A stretch of DNA of 6,165 bases from Thermoanaerobacterales bacterium (GCA_012841995.1 DUTQ01000222.1:1-6165); one strand, 5' to 3'. Counted from the first letter of the stretch, positions 1-6,142 are shown. Program-made: numbers and translations. Notes: generated by a model from the sequence alone, not told the origin.

Positions 1-80
1 GGGGAAAGTTTATTTACATTACATATTATCTACAAATCAATAAAAAATATACATCATTTTTAAAAAAATTATAATATCAT

Positions 81-109
81 TTTAAAACAATGTATTGTTA
101 TGTTACAAT
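81..109 (+). promoter_or_regulatory. Probable sigma-A promoter of the rsmD-coaD operon
   Basis: A -35-like TTTAAA (81-86, 4 of 6 to consensus) lies 17 nt upstream of a -10 TACAAT (104-109, 5 of 6). The -10 is preceded by TG at 101-102, giving an extended -10 (TGnTACAAT). Transcription would start near 116, leaving a short leader before the rsmD ribosome binding site AGGGGTGA (126-133), 7 nt from the ATG at 141. A perfect TATAAT at 70-75 has no partner -35 and is less likely. This rests on motif matching only. Confidence 0.5.
86..99. repeat. Short inverted repeat in the rsmD promoter spacer
   Basis: AACAAT (86-91) and ATTGTT (94-99) are perfect 6-bp inverted arms around a 2-nt centre. They sit between the proposed -35 and -10, and a third ACAAT copy lies at 105-109 over the -10. 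The position would suit a repressor operator. In such AT-rich DNA a 6-bp repeat can arise by chance, so the regulatory reading is weak. Confidence 0.3.
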
Positions 110-140
110 ATTATCGAAGTAATACAGGGGTGAATAGTTT

Positions 141-680
141 ATGAGAATAATTGGCGGGCTTTATAAGGGTAGAAGAATAAAAGCCATCAAAGGATTGCAG
201 ACAAGGCCAACACTAGATATGGTAAGAGAATCTCTATTTAATATAATAGGTACAAAAATTATTGATTGCTGCTTTGCTGATTTATTTGCTGGAACAGGCG
301 CCGTTGGATTAGAAGCACTAAGTAGAGGGGCAAGGTTTGCTACCTTTGTTGAAAAAAATGCACATGCCTGTAATGTAATTAAGCAAAACATCAAGCTACT
401 TGAAGTTCAAGATAAATGTTTTGTTGCAAAGGGTGATGTGATAAACCAGATAAAAAAAATGGACAGCCAGGGCCATTCTTTTGATATAATTTTTATGGAT
501 CCACCGTATAATCAGGGAAAAATAATGCCTTGTTTGATATTTTTACAAAAATCCAAGCTGCTGAAAAATGACGCATGGGTGATAATTCAACATTCGATAG
601 ATGAAGAACTATTTTTTCACGAATTTACGTGTTTTAAACAAAAGAAGTATGGTACGACACTATTATCTTTCTTAAAATAA
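141..680 (+). CDS. rsmD: 16S rRNA (guanine(966)-N(2))-methyltransferase RsmD
   Basis: RsmD-family (ylbH-type) SAM-dependent methyltransferase that forms m2G966 in 16S rRNA during small-subunit assembly in the cytoplasm. The 179-residue length is normal for the family. The N-terminus has the family signature MRIIGG followed by RPT (22-24) and VRESLFN (28-34). The SAM-binding loop is DLFAGTGAVGLEALSRGA (47-64), with an acidic residue at the end of the next strand (E71). The catalytic motif IV is DPPY (120-123), typical of amino-group N-methyltransferases. The ATG start has a good ribosome binding site 7 nt upstream. The gene leads an operon: coaD begins 12 nt after its stop, a pairing conserved across many bacteria. 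Family and specificity are inferred from motifs and context; nothing essential appears to be missing. Confidence 0.95.
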   Translation: MRIIGGLYKGRRIKAIKGLQTRPTLDMVRESLFNIIGTKIIDCCFADLFAGTGAVGLEALSRGARFATFVEKNAHACNVIKQNIKLLEVQDKCFVAKGDVINQIKKMDSQGHSFDIIFMDPPYNQGKIMPCLIFLQKSKLLKNDAWVIIQHSIDEELFFHEFTCFKQKKYGTTLLSFLK

Positions 681-684
681 GGAG
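679..684 (+). promoter_or_regulatory. Ribosome binding site that decides the coaD start
   Basis: AAGGAG spans 679-684 and begins inside the rsmD stop codon. Its last base is the first base of the GTG at 684, so that GTG cannot be its start codon. The next in-frame start is TTG at 693, with an 8-nt spacer. This supports starting coaD at 693 and suggests translational coupling to rsmD. Confidence 0.7.
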
Positions 685-692
685 TGAAGGAA

Positions 693-1193
693 TTGAATGT
701 GGGAATTTATCCGGGTAGTTTTGATCCAGTAACTTATGGCCATATTGATATTATTGAAAGAAGTGCAAGAATTTTTGACAGGTTGATTGTAGCTGTTTTG
801 AACAACCCCCAAAAAGAACCTCTTTTTACTGCAGAAGAGAGGATTGTTATGATAAAAAACTCTGTTATGCATCTAGATAATGTTGAAGTAGAAAGTTTTA
901 GTGGCTTACTAGTGGATTTTGCGCGCATCAAGAATGCCAGGGTAATTGTTAAGGGGCTTAGAGCAGTTTCTGATTTTGAATACGAACTTCAAATGGCTTT
1001 GATGAATAAAAAGCTGGATAAAGAAATTGAGACTATTTTTATAATGACTAGTAGTAAATATTCTTACTTAAGCTCTAGTGTTGTGAAAGAAGTGGCAACT
1101 TTTGGAGGTTGTATTGCGACTCTCGTTCCACCTGTAGTAGAAAAGCGATTAAAAGAAAAATACAACGAAAAGCATGGTAAAAAGAGTAATTAG
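693..1193 (+). CDS. coaD: Phosphopantetheine adenylyltransferase (PPAT)
   Basis: CoaD transfers AMP from ATP to 4'-phosphopantetheine, giving dephospho-CoA and pyrophosphate, the penultimate step of CoA synthesis; it is normally a soluble hexamer. Starting from TTG at 693 the protein has 166 residues, close to the usual family length of about 160. It opens [17 protein letters not shown], aligning with other CoaD N-termini, and carries the nucleotidyltransferase T/HxGH motif as TYGH (14-17; H17 catalytic). Other family marks are [12 protein letters not shown] (87-98) and [11 protein letters not shown] (125-135), the ISSS-type nucleotide-binding signature. The open frame extends to a GTG at 684, but that codon overlaps the ribosome binding site; a GTG at 699 is also possible. 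It is the second gene of the operon, after rsmD. Confidence 0.95.
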   Translation: MNVGIYPGSFDPVTYGHIDIIERSARIFDRLIVAVLNNPQKEPLFTAEERIVMIKNSVMHLDNVEVESFSGLLVDFARIKNARVIVKGLRAVSDFEYELQMALMNKKLDKEIETIFIMTSSKYSYLSSSVVKEVATFGGCIATLVPPVVEKRLKEKYNEKHGKKSN

Positions 1194-1231
1194 CATATAG
1201 ATTATTAAAAAATAAAAATAGGAGGTTAGCA

Positions 1232-1678
1232 ATGGAGTGTTATAGGATTATTGAACAAATTCAGGATGTAATAAGTTCAGGTTCAAAACTACCTTTTTCT
1301 AATAAGGTTATTTTGGATCAGGAGATTTTGCTAGAGCTTATAGATCATTTGTTGAGGGCTCTACCTGACGATTTAAAAGATGCACAAAGTATAGTCAATG
1401 ATAGACAGAGGATACTTATAGATGCACAAAAAGAAGGAGAAATGATTGTCAAAGAGGCTAAAAACACTATTGAACAAATGGTTAGCCAAGATGAGATAAC
1501 TAAACTTGCTAAAGAAAAGTCAGAACAAATTTTAACATTTGCAAAGCAGACCGCAAGAGAAATTCGCGTAGGTGCAACGGATTTTGCTGATGAAATTCTT
1601 CAAAAAGCAGAAGAGAACTTGTCAACCCTTTTAGAAACTGTAAAGAGTGGCAGAGAAGAATTAAATCAAAAAAGGTAA
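1232..1678 (+). CDS. Coiled-coil protein of unknown function, resembling ATPase subunit B/H
   Basis: A 148-residue soluble protein with no membrane segment or catalytic motif that I can see. Residues 1-45 are a short N-terminal part ending in the leucine-rich LLELIDHLLRALPDDLKDA. From about 45 to the end the sequence is rich in Glu, Lys, Ala and Gln with heptad-like spacing (ILIDAQKEGEMIVKEAK, then AKEKSEQILTFAKQTAREI), predicting a long coiled coil. From memory, similar proteins are often labelled 'ATPase' or V-type/F-type ATPase subunit H/B-like. Those labels probably reflect coiled-coil composition, and nothing here belongs to an ATP synthase operon. Mycobacterial Rv2927c-like proteins beside DUF177 genes look comparable. 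A strong AGGAGGT (1220-1226) precedes the ATG. The gene follows coaD by 38 nt and is probably the last gene of that operon. The function is not known to me. Confidence 0.8.
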   Translation: MECYRIIEQIQDVISSGSKLPFSNKVILDQEILLELIDHLLRALPDDLKDAQSIVNDRQRILIDAQKEGEMIVKEAKNTIEQMVSQDEITKLAKEKSEQILTFAKQTAREIRVGATDFADEILQKAEENLSTLLETVKSGREELNQKR

Positions 1679-1679
1679 G

Positions 1680-2936
1680 TTATTTTTTTATAATTTTAAA
1701 TCCTATTACCTCGAAACCCCTTAGCAGATGCACAATAATAGAAATCAATAAAATAAAAACAAGTAACACAGAGAATACCTTTGTTGAAATTTGAAAAATG
1801 GAAAGCCAGCTCTTGTATGTTGGTTGGGGAGATACGGCAAAAGCAGGAATAACTAGTGTTTCAAAATTTTGTATAGGCAGGATCATTAATACATATGTAA
1901 CAAAACCTGCAAGGATACAATGAAGTAAGCGAGCAAAGATATATGGTGTTATTTTAATTTTTGTATCACTTATCATGCTGATGACTTGAAAATGAACTGA
2001 AAGACCGCTCCAAGCTATGATACTGCTTGCCATTACAACTCTTTGTATTAACGGTGCAGCAGCTTGACTTGCCAATTGTGTTCCAAGTGTTATTTCAAAA
2101 AAACCACTTATAACTGATAAGGATAGACTTTTATCCAAGCCAAAGAAATCAAGGATCAAACCGATTATAGGACTGATAAAATTTGCGAACCCGGCTATGA
2201 AAATTATTTTAATGATTACTGAAAATAAAACAATAAACCCCAAAACCAAGAGCATTGAATTAATTGAATCCTTTATGCAATCACCCAACAGTTTACCGAA
2301 AGGTCTACCGTCATCTTTACGGGCTTGTAATAGTTCTCGTGTTGCTCTGAACAAGATGTTTTCGTGTCTTAAAGAATTGGGTTTAATAGTTATTTCTTTT
2401 TTGTTAGCGTAAAACCGCATAATAAATCCTAATAAAAAAGCTGAAATATAGTGGGCAAGTGCGATTATGATGCCAAGCCTGACATCCTTAAACATTCCCA
2501 CAGCTACTGCACCTACCATAAAAAGGGGATCGGCTGTATTGGTAAATGACATAAGGCGTTCAGCTTCCCACAAATTACACATTTTATTCTTGACCAGTTT
2601 TCCAGTGAGCATTGCCCCGACAGGATAGCCGCTTGCAAGCCCCATTGCCATGACAAAAGATCCTGTTCCTGGCACATTAAATAATGGCCTCATTAGAGGT
2701 TCAAGCAAAACACCCATAAAATGAACAACACCTAAACCCATTAAAAGTTGTGAACCTATAAAAAAAGGAAGCAATGCAGGTAAAACAATATTTAGCCATA
2801 CATTCAGTCCTTCAACTGCTGCATTAAAAGCACTATCAGGGAATCTTATTATAGAAATAGTTATGATAACAGCAAGTATTGGCAAAAGTAACTGTGTGAG
2901 TTTGGATATTCTGCGACGTAAAAATTTTAAATTCAT
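1680..2936 (-). CDS. ylbJ: Sporulation integral membrane protein YlbJ
   Basis: A 418-residue polytopic membrane protein of the YlbJ family, which has a nucleoside-transporter 'Gate'-like fold. In Bacillus subtilis ylbJ is needed for normal, resistant spores and belongs to the mother-cell sigma-E programme; its substrate is unknown. Hydrophobic segments lie near residues 13-31, 46-70, 92-110, 138-172, 226-262, 299-321, 332-353 and 385-404. Conserved-looking motifs include SGYPVGA (102-108), FTNTADPLF (131-139), SGFFEITLG (277-285) and GLSVHFQV (311-318). A charged stretch at 174-222 forms the main soluble loop. The ATG is preceded by AGGAGGC (2944-2950), 7 nt away. It is transcribed against its neighbours, ending 1 nt from the coiled-coil gene and divergent from the patatin-like gene. 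Its presence is the main evidence that the organism forms spores. Confidence 0.9.
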   Translation of the reverse strand: MNLKFLRRRISKLTQLLLPILAVIITISIIRFPDSAFNAAVEGLNVWLNIVLPALLPFFIGSQLLMGLGVVHFMGVLLEPLMRPLFNVPGTGSFVMAMGLASGYPVGAMLTGKLVKNKMCNLWEAERLMSFTNTADPLFMVGAVAVGMFKDVRLGIIIALAHYISAFLLGFIMRFYANKKEITIKPNSLRHENILFRATRELLQARKDDGRPFGKLLGDCIKDSINSMLLVLGFIVLFSVIIKIIFIAGFANFISPIIGLILDFFGLDKSLSLSVISGFFEITLGTQLASQAAAPLIQRVVMASSIIAWSGLSVHFQVISMISDTKIKITPYIFARLLHCILAGFVTYVLMILPIQNFETLVIPAFAVSPQPTYKSWLSIFQISTKVFSVLLVFILLISIIVHLLRGFEVIGFKIIKK

Positions 2937-2972
2937 TTTTAATGCCTCCTAGAATAATTTTGTTGTGTTTTA

Positions 2973-2978
2973 TATAAT
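2973..2978 (+). promoter_or_regulatory. Possible -10 element for the patatin-like/ylbL operon
   Basis: A perfect TATAAT lies 48 nt upstream of the ATG at 3027. The hexamer 17 nt upstream (TAGAAT, 2950-2955) matches the -35 consensus at only 3 of 6 positions, so the promoter may be weak, activated or use another sigma factor. The two-gene operon must be driven from this 90-nt gap unless transcription enters from elsewhere. Confidence 0.3.
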
Positions 2979-2995
2979 GTATATTGCTTATATTA

Positions 2996-3024
2996 ATTAG
3001 ATATTCTTATAGAAGGTGTGTAAA
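2996..3024 (-). promoter_or_regulatory. Candidate promoter of ylbJ
   Basis: Reading the minus strand, TTTACA (3024-3019, 5 of 6 to the sigma-A -35) is followed after exactly 17 nt by TCTAAT (3001-2996, 5 of 6 to the -10). Transcription would start near 2989, giving a leader of about 50 nt with the ribosome binding site AGGAGGC. The -35 lies just upstream of the divergent gene's ATG. A sporulation sigma-E promoter would be expected from the B. subtilis gene, but I saw no convincing sigma-E pair here. Confidence 0.4.
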
Positions 3025-3026
3025 GC

Positions 3027-3821
3027 ATGAATAAACTTCAAATAGGCTTGGCATTGGGTTCTGGCGCTGCAAGGGGCTATGCCCATATTGGGGTATTACA
3101 GGTTTTTGAAAGAGAGGGTATCCCTATTGACATAATAACAGGGTCAAGTATAGGCAGTATTATGGGTGCAGCATATGCAGCTGGAATTGGCGCTGATATG
3201 CTGAAAGAACAAGCACTTCATATACGCCGTCGACATTGGGTTGACCTTTGTATTCCTAAATTGGGCTTAATTGCTGGCAATAAGATTGAGACAGTGCTAA
3301 ATACAATTATGGGAAATAAAAACTTTGAAGAACTGGATATTCCGTTAGGGGTCATGGCAACTGATCTTTATACTAAAAAGAGTATTTTAATAAAAGAGGG
3401 AAATGTTGCACGTGCAGTAAGGGCCAGCATTGCAATTCCGGGAATTTTTCATCCTGTCAAGTTACAGGATAAACTATTTGTAGATGGAGGTCTTTTGGAA
3501 AGAGTGCCTGGGACCCAAGCAAGGGAAATGGGTGCAAATTTTGTAGTTGGTGTAGAACTTGGATTTGGTAACAAACTCCCTATCAAAAATATTTATGATG
3601 TAATTATACATACTTTTGATATAATGGGAAATGAAATTCAACTTCTAAAAAAATATGACTGTGATGTGCTCATTACTCCAGATCTTTCGGACGTCGATCC
3701 TTTAAATTTCAGTGTAAATCAGGTAAAAAAATGTATTAATGAAGGCAAACGAGCTACTGAACAAGTCTTGCCGCAAATTCTCAAAATAGTGAGAAAGAGA
3801 GGAAAAAGTTGTGAAGAATAA
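3027..3821 (+). CDS. Patatin-like phospholipase family protein (YlbK/RssA type)
   Basis: A 264-residue predicted serine acyl hydrolase of the patatin family, bacterial NTE/RssA-like branch, positioned like B. subtilis ylbK. The single domain carries all the expected motifs. The oxyanion loop is GSGAARG (11-17). The nucleophile elbow is GSSIG (39-43, nucleophile S41). The family block is ASIAIPGIFHPV (133-144), and the dyad aspartate lies in DGG (153-155, D153). There is no signal peptide, so a cytoplasmic or membrane-peripheral enzyme acting on lipid esters is likely; the true substrate is unknown. The ATG has the ribosome binding site AGAAGGTG (3011-3018). Its 3' end overlaps ylbL by 11 nt, indicating one transcript and translational coupling. 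The catalytic dyad is complete, so it should be active. Confidence 0.9.
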   Translation: MNKLQIGLALGSGAARGYAHIGVLQVFEREGIPIDIITGSSIGSIMGAAYAAGIGADMLKEQALHIRRRHWVDLCIPKLGLIAGNKIETVLNTIMGNKNFEELDIPLGVMATDLYTKKSILIKEGNVARAVRASIAIPGIFHPVKLQDKLFVDGGLLERVPGTQAREMGANFVVGVELGFGNKLPIKNIYDVIIHTFDIMGNEIQLLKKYDCDVLITPDLSDVDPLNFSVNQVKKCINEGKRATEQVLPQILKIVRKRGKSCEE

Positions 3822-4806
3822 AAACCGCATACGTTTACTAGTTGTTACGGCTGTTTTACTTATTTTGTTTAATATTTACTTAAGCTCTAATTATACAGTT
3901 ATGGCACCAGGAATTACGATTGATCTTAAAGATATTGTTACTGTAGAAGGTGGACACAAAAAGGCACAGGGCTCTTTTTTTTTGACGACCGTATCAAGTA
4001 GATCATTAAATATACCGCTGTTGTTTTATGCGGCAGTTTCGCCTTATGTGAATATAGAACAAAAAGAAGCTGTAATACCTGAAGGGTGGAGCATGAATGA
4101 GTATATCGATTACATGCAAAAATGGATGCAGGAAAGTCAAAAAATTGCTGAGGTTGTTGCGCTTAGAAAGGCAGGCTATGAACCGAAGATTTATGGTGAC
4201 GGAGCTCAAGTTGTTGAGATAATGCCAGAAAGTCCAGCACAAGGAAAGCTATTTTCTGGGGATATTATTACAGAGGTTGATGGTAAAAAGGTAAATTTAG
4301 CCGATGAAGTTGTAAAGATTGTTTCAGATCATGCTATTAATGAGGATGTTGAGTTTAAAGTAAAAAGAAATAATAAAACTCATAAGATATTGATCCCTAC
4401 AATTGAGAGTAAATCCGAAAAGGGAAGGGCTATTGTTGGAATATATATAACAACTTTTAACTGGAAACCCATTTTACCTTTAAAGATTGACATAGAAACT
4501 GGAGATATAGGTGGCCCTTCAGCAGGTAGTATGTTTGCTATGGAAATATTAAACCAGCTTACGGATGATGATATTACACGTGGTTATAAAATAGCGGGGA
4601 CAGGAACCATTAGTCTTGATGAAAAGATAGGTGAAATTGGAGGGGTAGAACAAAAGGTTGTTTCTGCCCATAGGGATGGTGCAAAAATATTCTTTTGTCC
4701 TGAAAAAAATGCTAGTGATGCAAGAAAGATAGCACGGAATTTTGATATTAAAATTGTACCGGTAAAAGAGTTGGATGATATAATTACTTATTTGGAAGAC
4801 TTATAA
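3811..4806 (+). CDS. ylbL: Membrane-anchored PDZ/Lon-type serine protease YlbL (SepM family)
   Basis: A 331-residue envelope protease. Residues 8-25 form one N-terminal membrane anchor after a basic start, placing the rest outside the membrane. A conserved TVMAPGITIDL block follows (29-39). A PDZ domain lies at about 126-198 (VVEIMPESPAQGKLFSGDII, then VDGKKV). The C-terminal Lon (S16) domain has GGPSAGS (234-240, nucleophile S237) and the dyad lysine in VEQKVVSAHRDGA (K282). The 45-residue Ser-Lys spacing fits the family. In B. subtilis YlbL degrades the division inhibitor YneA after DNA damage; in streptococci SepM processes the competence-stimulating peptide. Which role applies here cannot be read from sequence. 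The GTG start at 3811 has GAGAGG (3797-3802) 8 nt upstream and overlaps the patatin-like gene. Nine consecutive T's at 3975-3983 lie early in the frame. Confidence 0.93.
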   Translation: MKNKNRIRLLVVTAVLLILFNIYLSSNYTVMAPGITIDLKDIVTVEGGHKKAQGSFFLTTVSSRSLNIPLLFYAAVSPYVNIEQKEAVIPEGWSMNEYIDYMQKWMQESQKIAEVVALRKAGYEPKIYGDGAQVVEIMPESPAQGKLFSGDIITEVDGKKVNLADEVVKIVSDHAINEDVEFKVKRNNKTHKILIPTIESKSEKGRAIVGIYITTFNWKPILPLKIDIETGDIGGPSAGSMFAMEILNQLTDDDITRGYKIAGTGTISLDEKIGEIGGVEQKVVSAHRDGAKIFFCPEKNASDARKIARNFDIKIVPVKELDDIITYLEDL

Positions 4807-6038
4807 TATAATGGTTTCTTGCGGAAATCAATGCCACATTTACGTAAAGATTTATCCCTATATGCAATTGAATAAATATCTGTTGCCGTCAAATCTATTT
4901 CAAACATGGATTTTGCAGTTGGATCAAGTTGTTTGTAGTCAGAAGCTTTTGTTATTACAGGTAGTGTACACTTGTTTTTGATCCTTCTCAATATCCTTAC
5001 TCCTTTATCGTTAAACCCTAAAATCCTGATGTATGCGGGCTTTCTTGTTTCAGTAATACTTTTATCTATATTGAGAAGGACGTGCATCAATATGCGCTGA
5101 ATTCTAGTGACAGGGTATCTTTTTGTCTTTATTTCATTGATCATGTTGTCTATGGAATAGTTAGATTTAGATATTCTTTTGATCCTGTTTTCAAGACCTT
5201 CACTTACATCAAAGAACCTAGATAATTCTTGTGTAGATGTTCTGCGAAGTATGTACAAAATCATTGTTTCAAAGTCCTTTAATGAGATGGGTCCAAAACC
5301 AGATTGTATCTCTCGCTGAAAGATTTTAGAACAAAATTCAGGAACTTTATTTAAGATGCCATTAACGGATAACTCACTTAATGCATTTCTCACGGCAGTT
5401 GCACTAGAGTATTTATCTTCTAAAGCTTTGTTATGATAACCAGCTCCAATTCTAAAAATAGGGTGTATACAGATGCCTGAATTTGTCTTATGGATTGCCT
5501 TGACATACTCTATAGCCAAAATAGAATTGGGATTGTTAAGCAGAGCTAAAACAGCATCTATATTACAATCTAGGTTTGTATTTTGTATATATTTTATTAT
5601 TGCTTTTTCTCTAGCTTCGGGGAAAGATTTTCCATTTTTTAGTTCAGTTTTAAGAGTTTTTTTGTATAAATCAGGTTCAGTTGCCAACAGTTTTCCGATT
5701 AATAACAGTTCCTTTTTAGCCAGATGCTCCATACCAAAGCTTATTGTTTGTACTATTTGCATACTGTTTAAAAGTCTTATTGCACTTTCAGCGAATATCT
5801 CAGCCGTTGATGTGGCGAAACATGTTGGCAATTCAACCACTAGGTCAACACCACCACAGAGTGCCATTTCTGTTCGAGCCCATTTATTAAAAATAGCAGG
5901 TTCACCGCGCTGGACAAAGTTTCCGCTCATTACACATATTATTCCATCAGTTATTAGATCGGATTTTATTTTATTTAAGTGGTAAAGGTGACCATAATGA
6001 AAAGGATTGTATTCTGAAATAACACCTACAATTTGCAC
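4788..6038 (-). CDS. tmcAL: tRNA(Met) cytidine acetate ligase TmcAL (YlbM)
   Basis: TmcAL activates acetate with ATP and acetylates the wobble cytidine (C34) of elongator tRNA-Met to ac4C, helping AUG/AUA discrimination in bacteria lacking TmcA. From the GTG at 6038 the protein has 416 residues, normal for the family. It opens MQIVGVISEYNPFHYGH, with the nucleotidyltransferase HxGH motif (14-17). The family block MSGNFVQRGEPAIFNKWART follows at 37-56. Further on are PNSILAIEYVKA (170-181), SSATAVR (211-217, the second nucleotide-binding motif) and KTKRYPVTRIQRILMH (304-319), a likely RNA-binding basic helix. The open frame begins at a GTG at 6050, but that codon overlaps the ribosome binding site. 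The gene runs against ylbL and their 3' ends overlap by 19 nt. Older databases call this family 'nucleotidyltransferase' or DUF795-type. Confidence 0.93.
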   Translation of the reverse strand: MQIVGVISEYNPFHYGHLYHLNKIKSDLITDGIICVMSGNFVQRGEPAIFNKWARTEMALCGGVDLVVELPTCFATSTAEIFAESAIRLLNSMQIVQTISFGMEHLAKKELLLIGKLLATEPDLYKKTLKTELKNGKSFPEAREKAIIKYIQNTNLDCNIDAVLALLNNPNSILAIEYVKAIHKTNSGICIHPIFRIGAGYHNKALEDKYSSATAVRNALSELSVNGILNKVPEFCSKIFQREIQSGFGPISLKDFETMILYILRRTSTQELSRFFDVSEGLENRIKRISKSNYSIDNMINEIKTKRYPVTRIQRILMHVLLNIDKSITETRKPAYIRILGFNDKGVRILRRIKNKCTLPVITKASDYKQLDPTAKSMFEIDLTATDIYSIAYRDKSLRKCGIDFRKKPLYYKSSK

Positions 6039-6047
6039 GATATTTTG

Positions 6048-6055
6048 CACCTCCT
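6048..6055 (-). promoter_or_regulatory. Ribosome binding site that decides the tmcAL start
   Basis: On the minus strand AGGAGGTG spans 6055-6048, a near-perfect match to the 16S rRNA 3' end. Its GTG is the first codon of the longest open frame, so that codon is taken up by ribosome pairing. The in-frame GTG at 6038 follows after 9 nt and yields an N-terminus matching the family. Confidence 0.65.
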
Positions 6056-6110
6056 AAACATTTTTGCAAAAAAAACAAAAAATATAATGAATTAAGAAGG
6101 AAAAAGGTAA

Positions 6111-6139
6111 TTTATATAGAATCTCTTAATTTGTGTTAT
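6111..6139 (-). promoter_or_regulatory. Weak candidate promoter of tmcAL
   Basis: On the minus strand ATAACA (6139-6134, 4 of 6) is followed after 17 nt by TATAAA (6116-6111, 5 of 6). It points at tmcAL, about 70 nt upstream of its start codon. The region is so AT-rich that such a match is weak evidence. Confidence 0.25.
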
Positions 6140-6142
6140 AAA
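6134..6142 (+). promoter_or_regulatory. Possible extended -10 for a gene beyond the right edge
   Basis: TGTTATAAA matches the extended -10 form TGnTATAAT with one mismatch, but no good -35 lies 16-18 nt upstream. No start codon or ribosome binding site follows before the window ends, so the target is not visible. In related genomes the next gene is often acetate kinase or the DUF177-rpmF pair (from memory). Confidence 0.2.

Noticed and set aside
1..80. Searched for the 3' end of an upstream gene, a riboswitch or an RNA gene
   Set aside because: The stretch is very AT-rich with no open frame, no structured GC-containing stem and no tRNA-like pattern.
161..394. Minus-strand open frame antisense to rsmD
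   Set aside because: It overlaps the conserved rsmD methyltransferase motifs and resembles nothing I recognise; it is a shadow frame.
1232..1678. Reading the coiled-coil gene as a true ATP synthase b subunit
   Set aside because: It has no N-terminal membrane segment and no ATP synthase genes around it; only the coiled-coil composition is similar.
1668..1711. Possible intrinsic terminator for ylbJ (minus-strand AGGTAA/TTACCT stem followed by T's)
   Set aside because: The stem is only 6 bp with a 27-nt AT-rich loop, too weak to call, although the following T-run (1672-1668) is suggestive.
2197..2412. Plus-strand 71-residue open frame inside ylbJ
   Set aside because: It is antisense to conserved YlbJ coding sequence, with no ribosome binding site or promoter evidence.
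4812..4828. Hairpin GGTTTC-TTGCG-GAAATC after the ylbL stop
   Set aside because: The stem is 6 bp with one wobble pair, there is no T-run, and it lies within tmcAL coding sequence.
5473..5985. Plus-strand open frame of 170 residues inside tmcAL
   Set aside because: It lies wholly antisense to tmcAL, which has clear family motifs; it lacks a convincing ribosome binding site and its product is of low-complexity shadow type.
6061..6072. Perfect palindrome TTTTTGCAAAAA upstream of tmcAL
   Set aside because: It is an A/T-tract palindrome with one GC step; it fits base composition and cannot form a stable hairpin.
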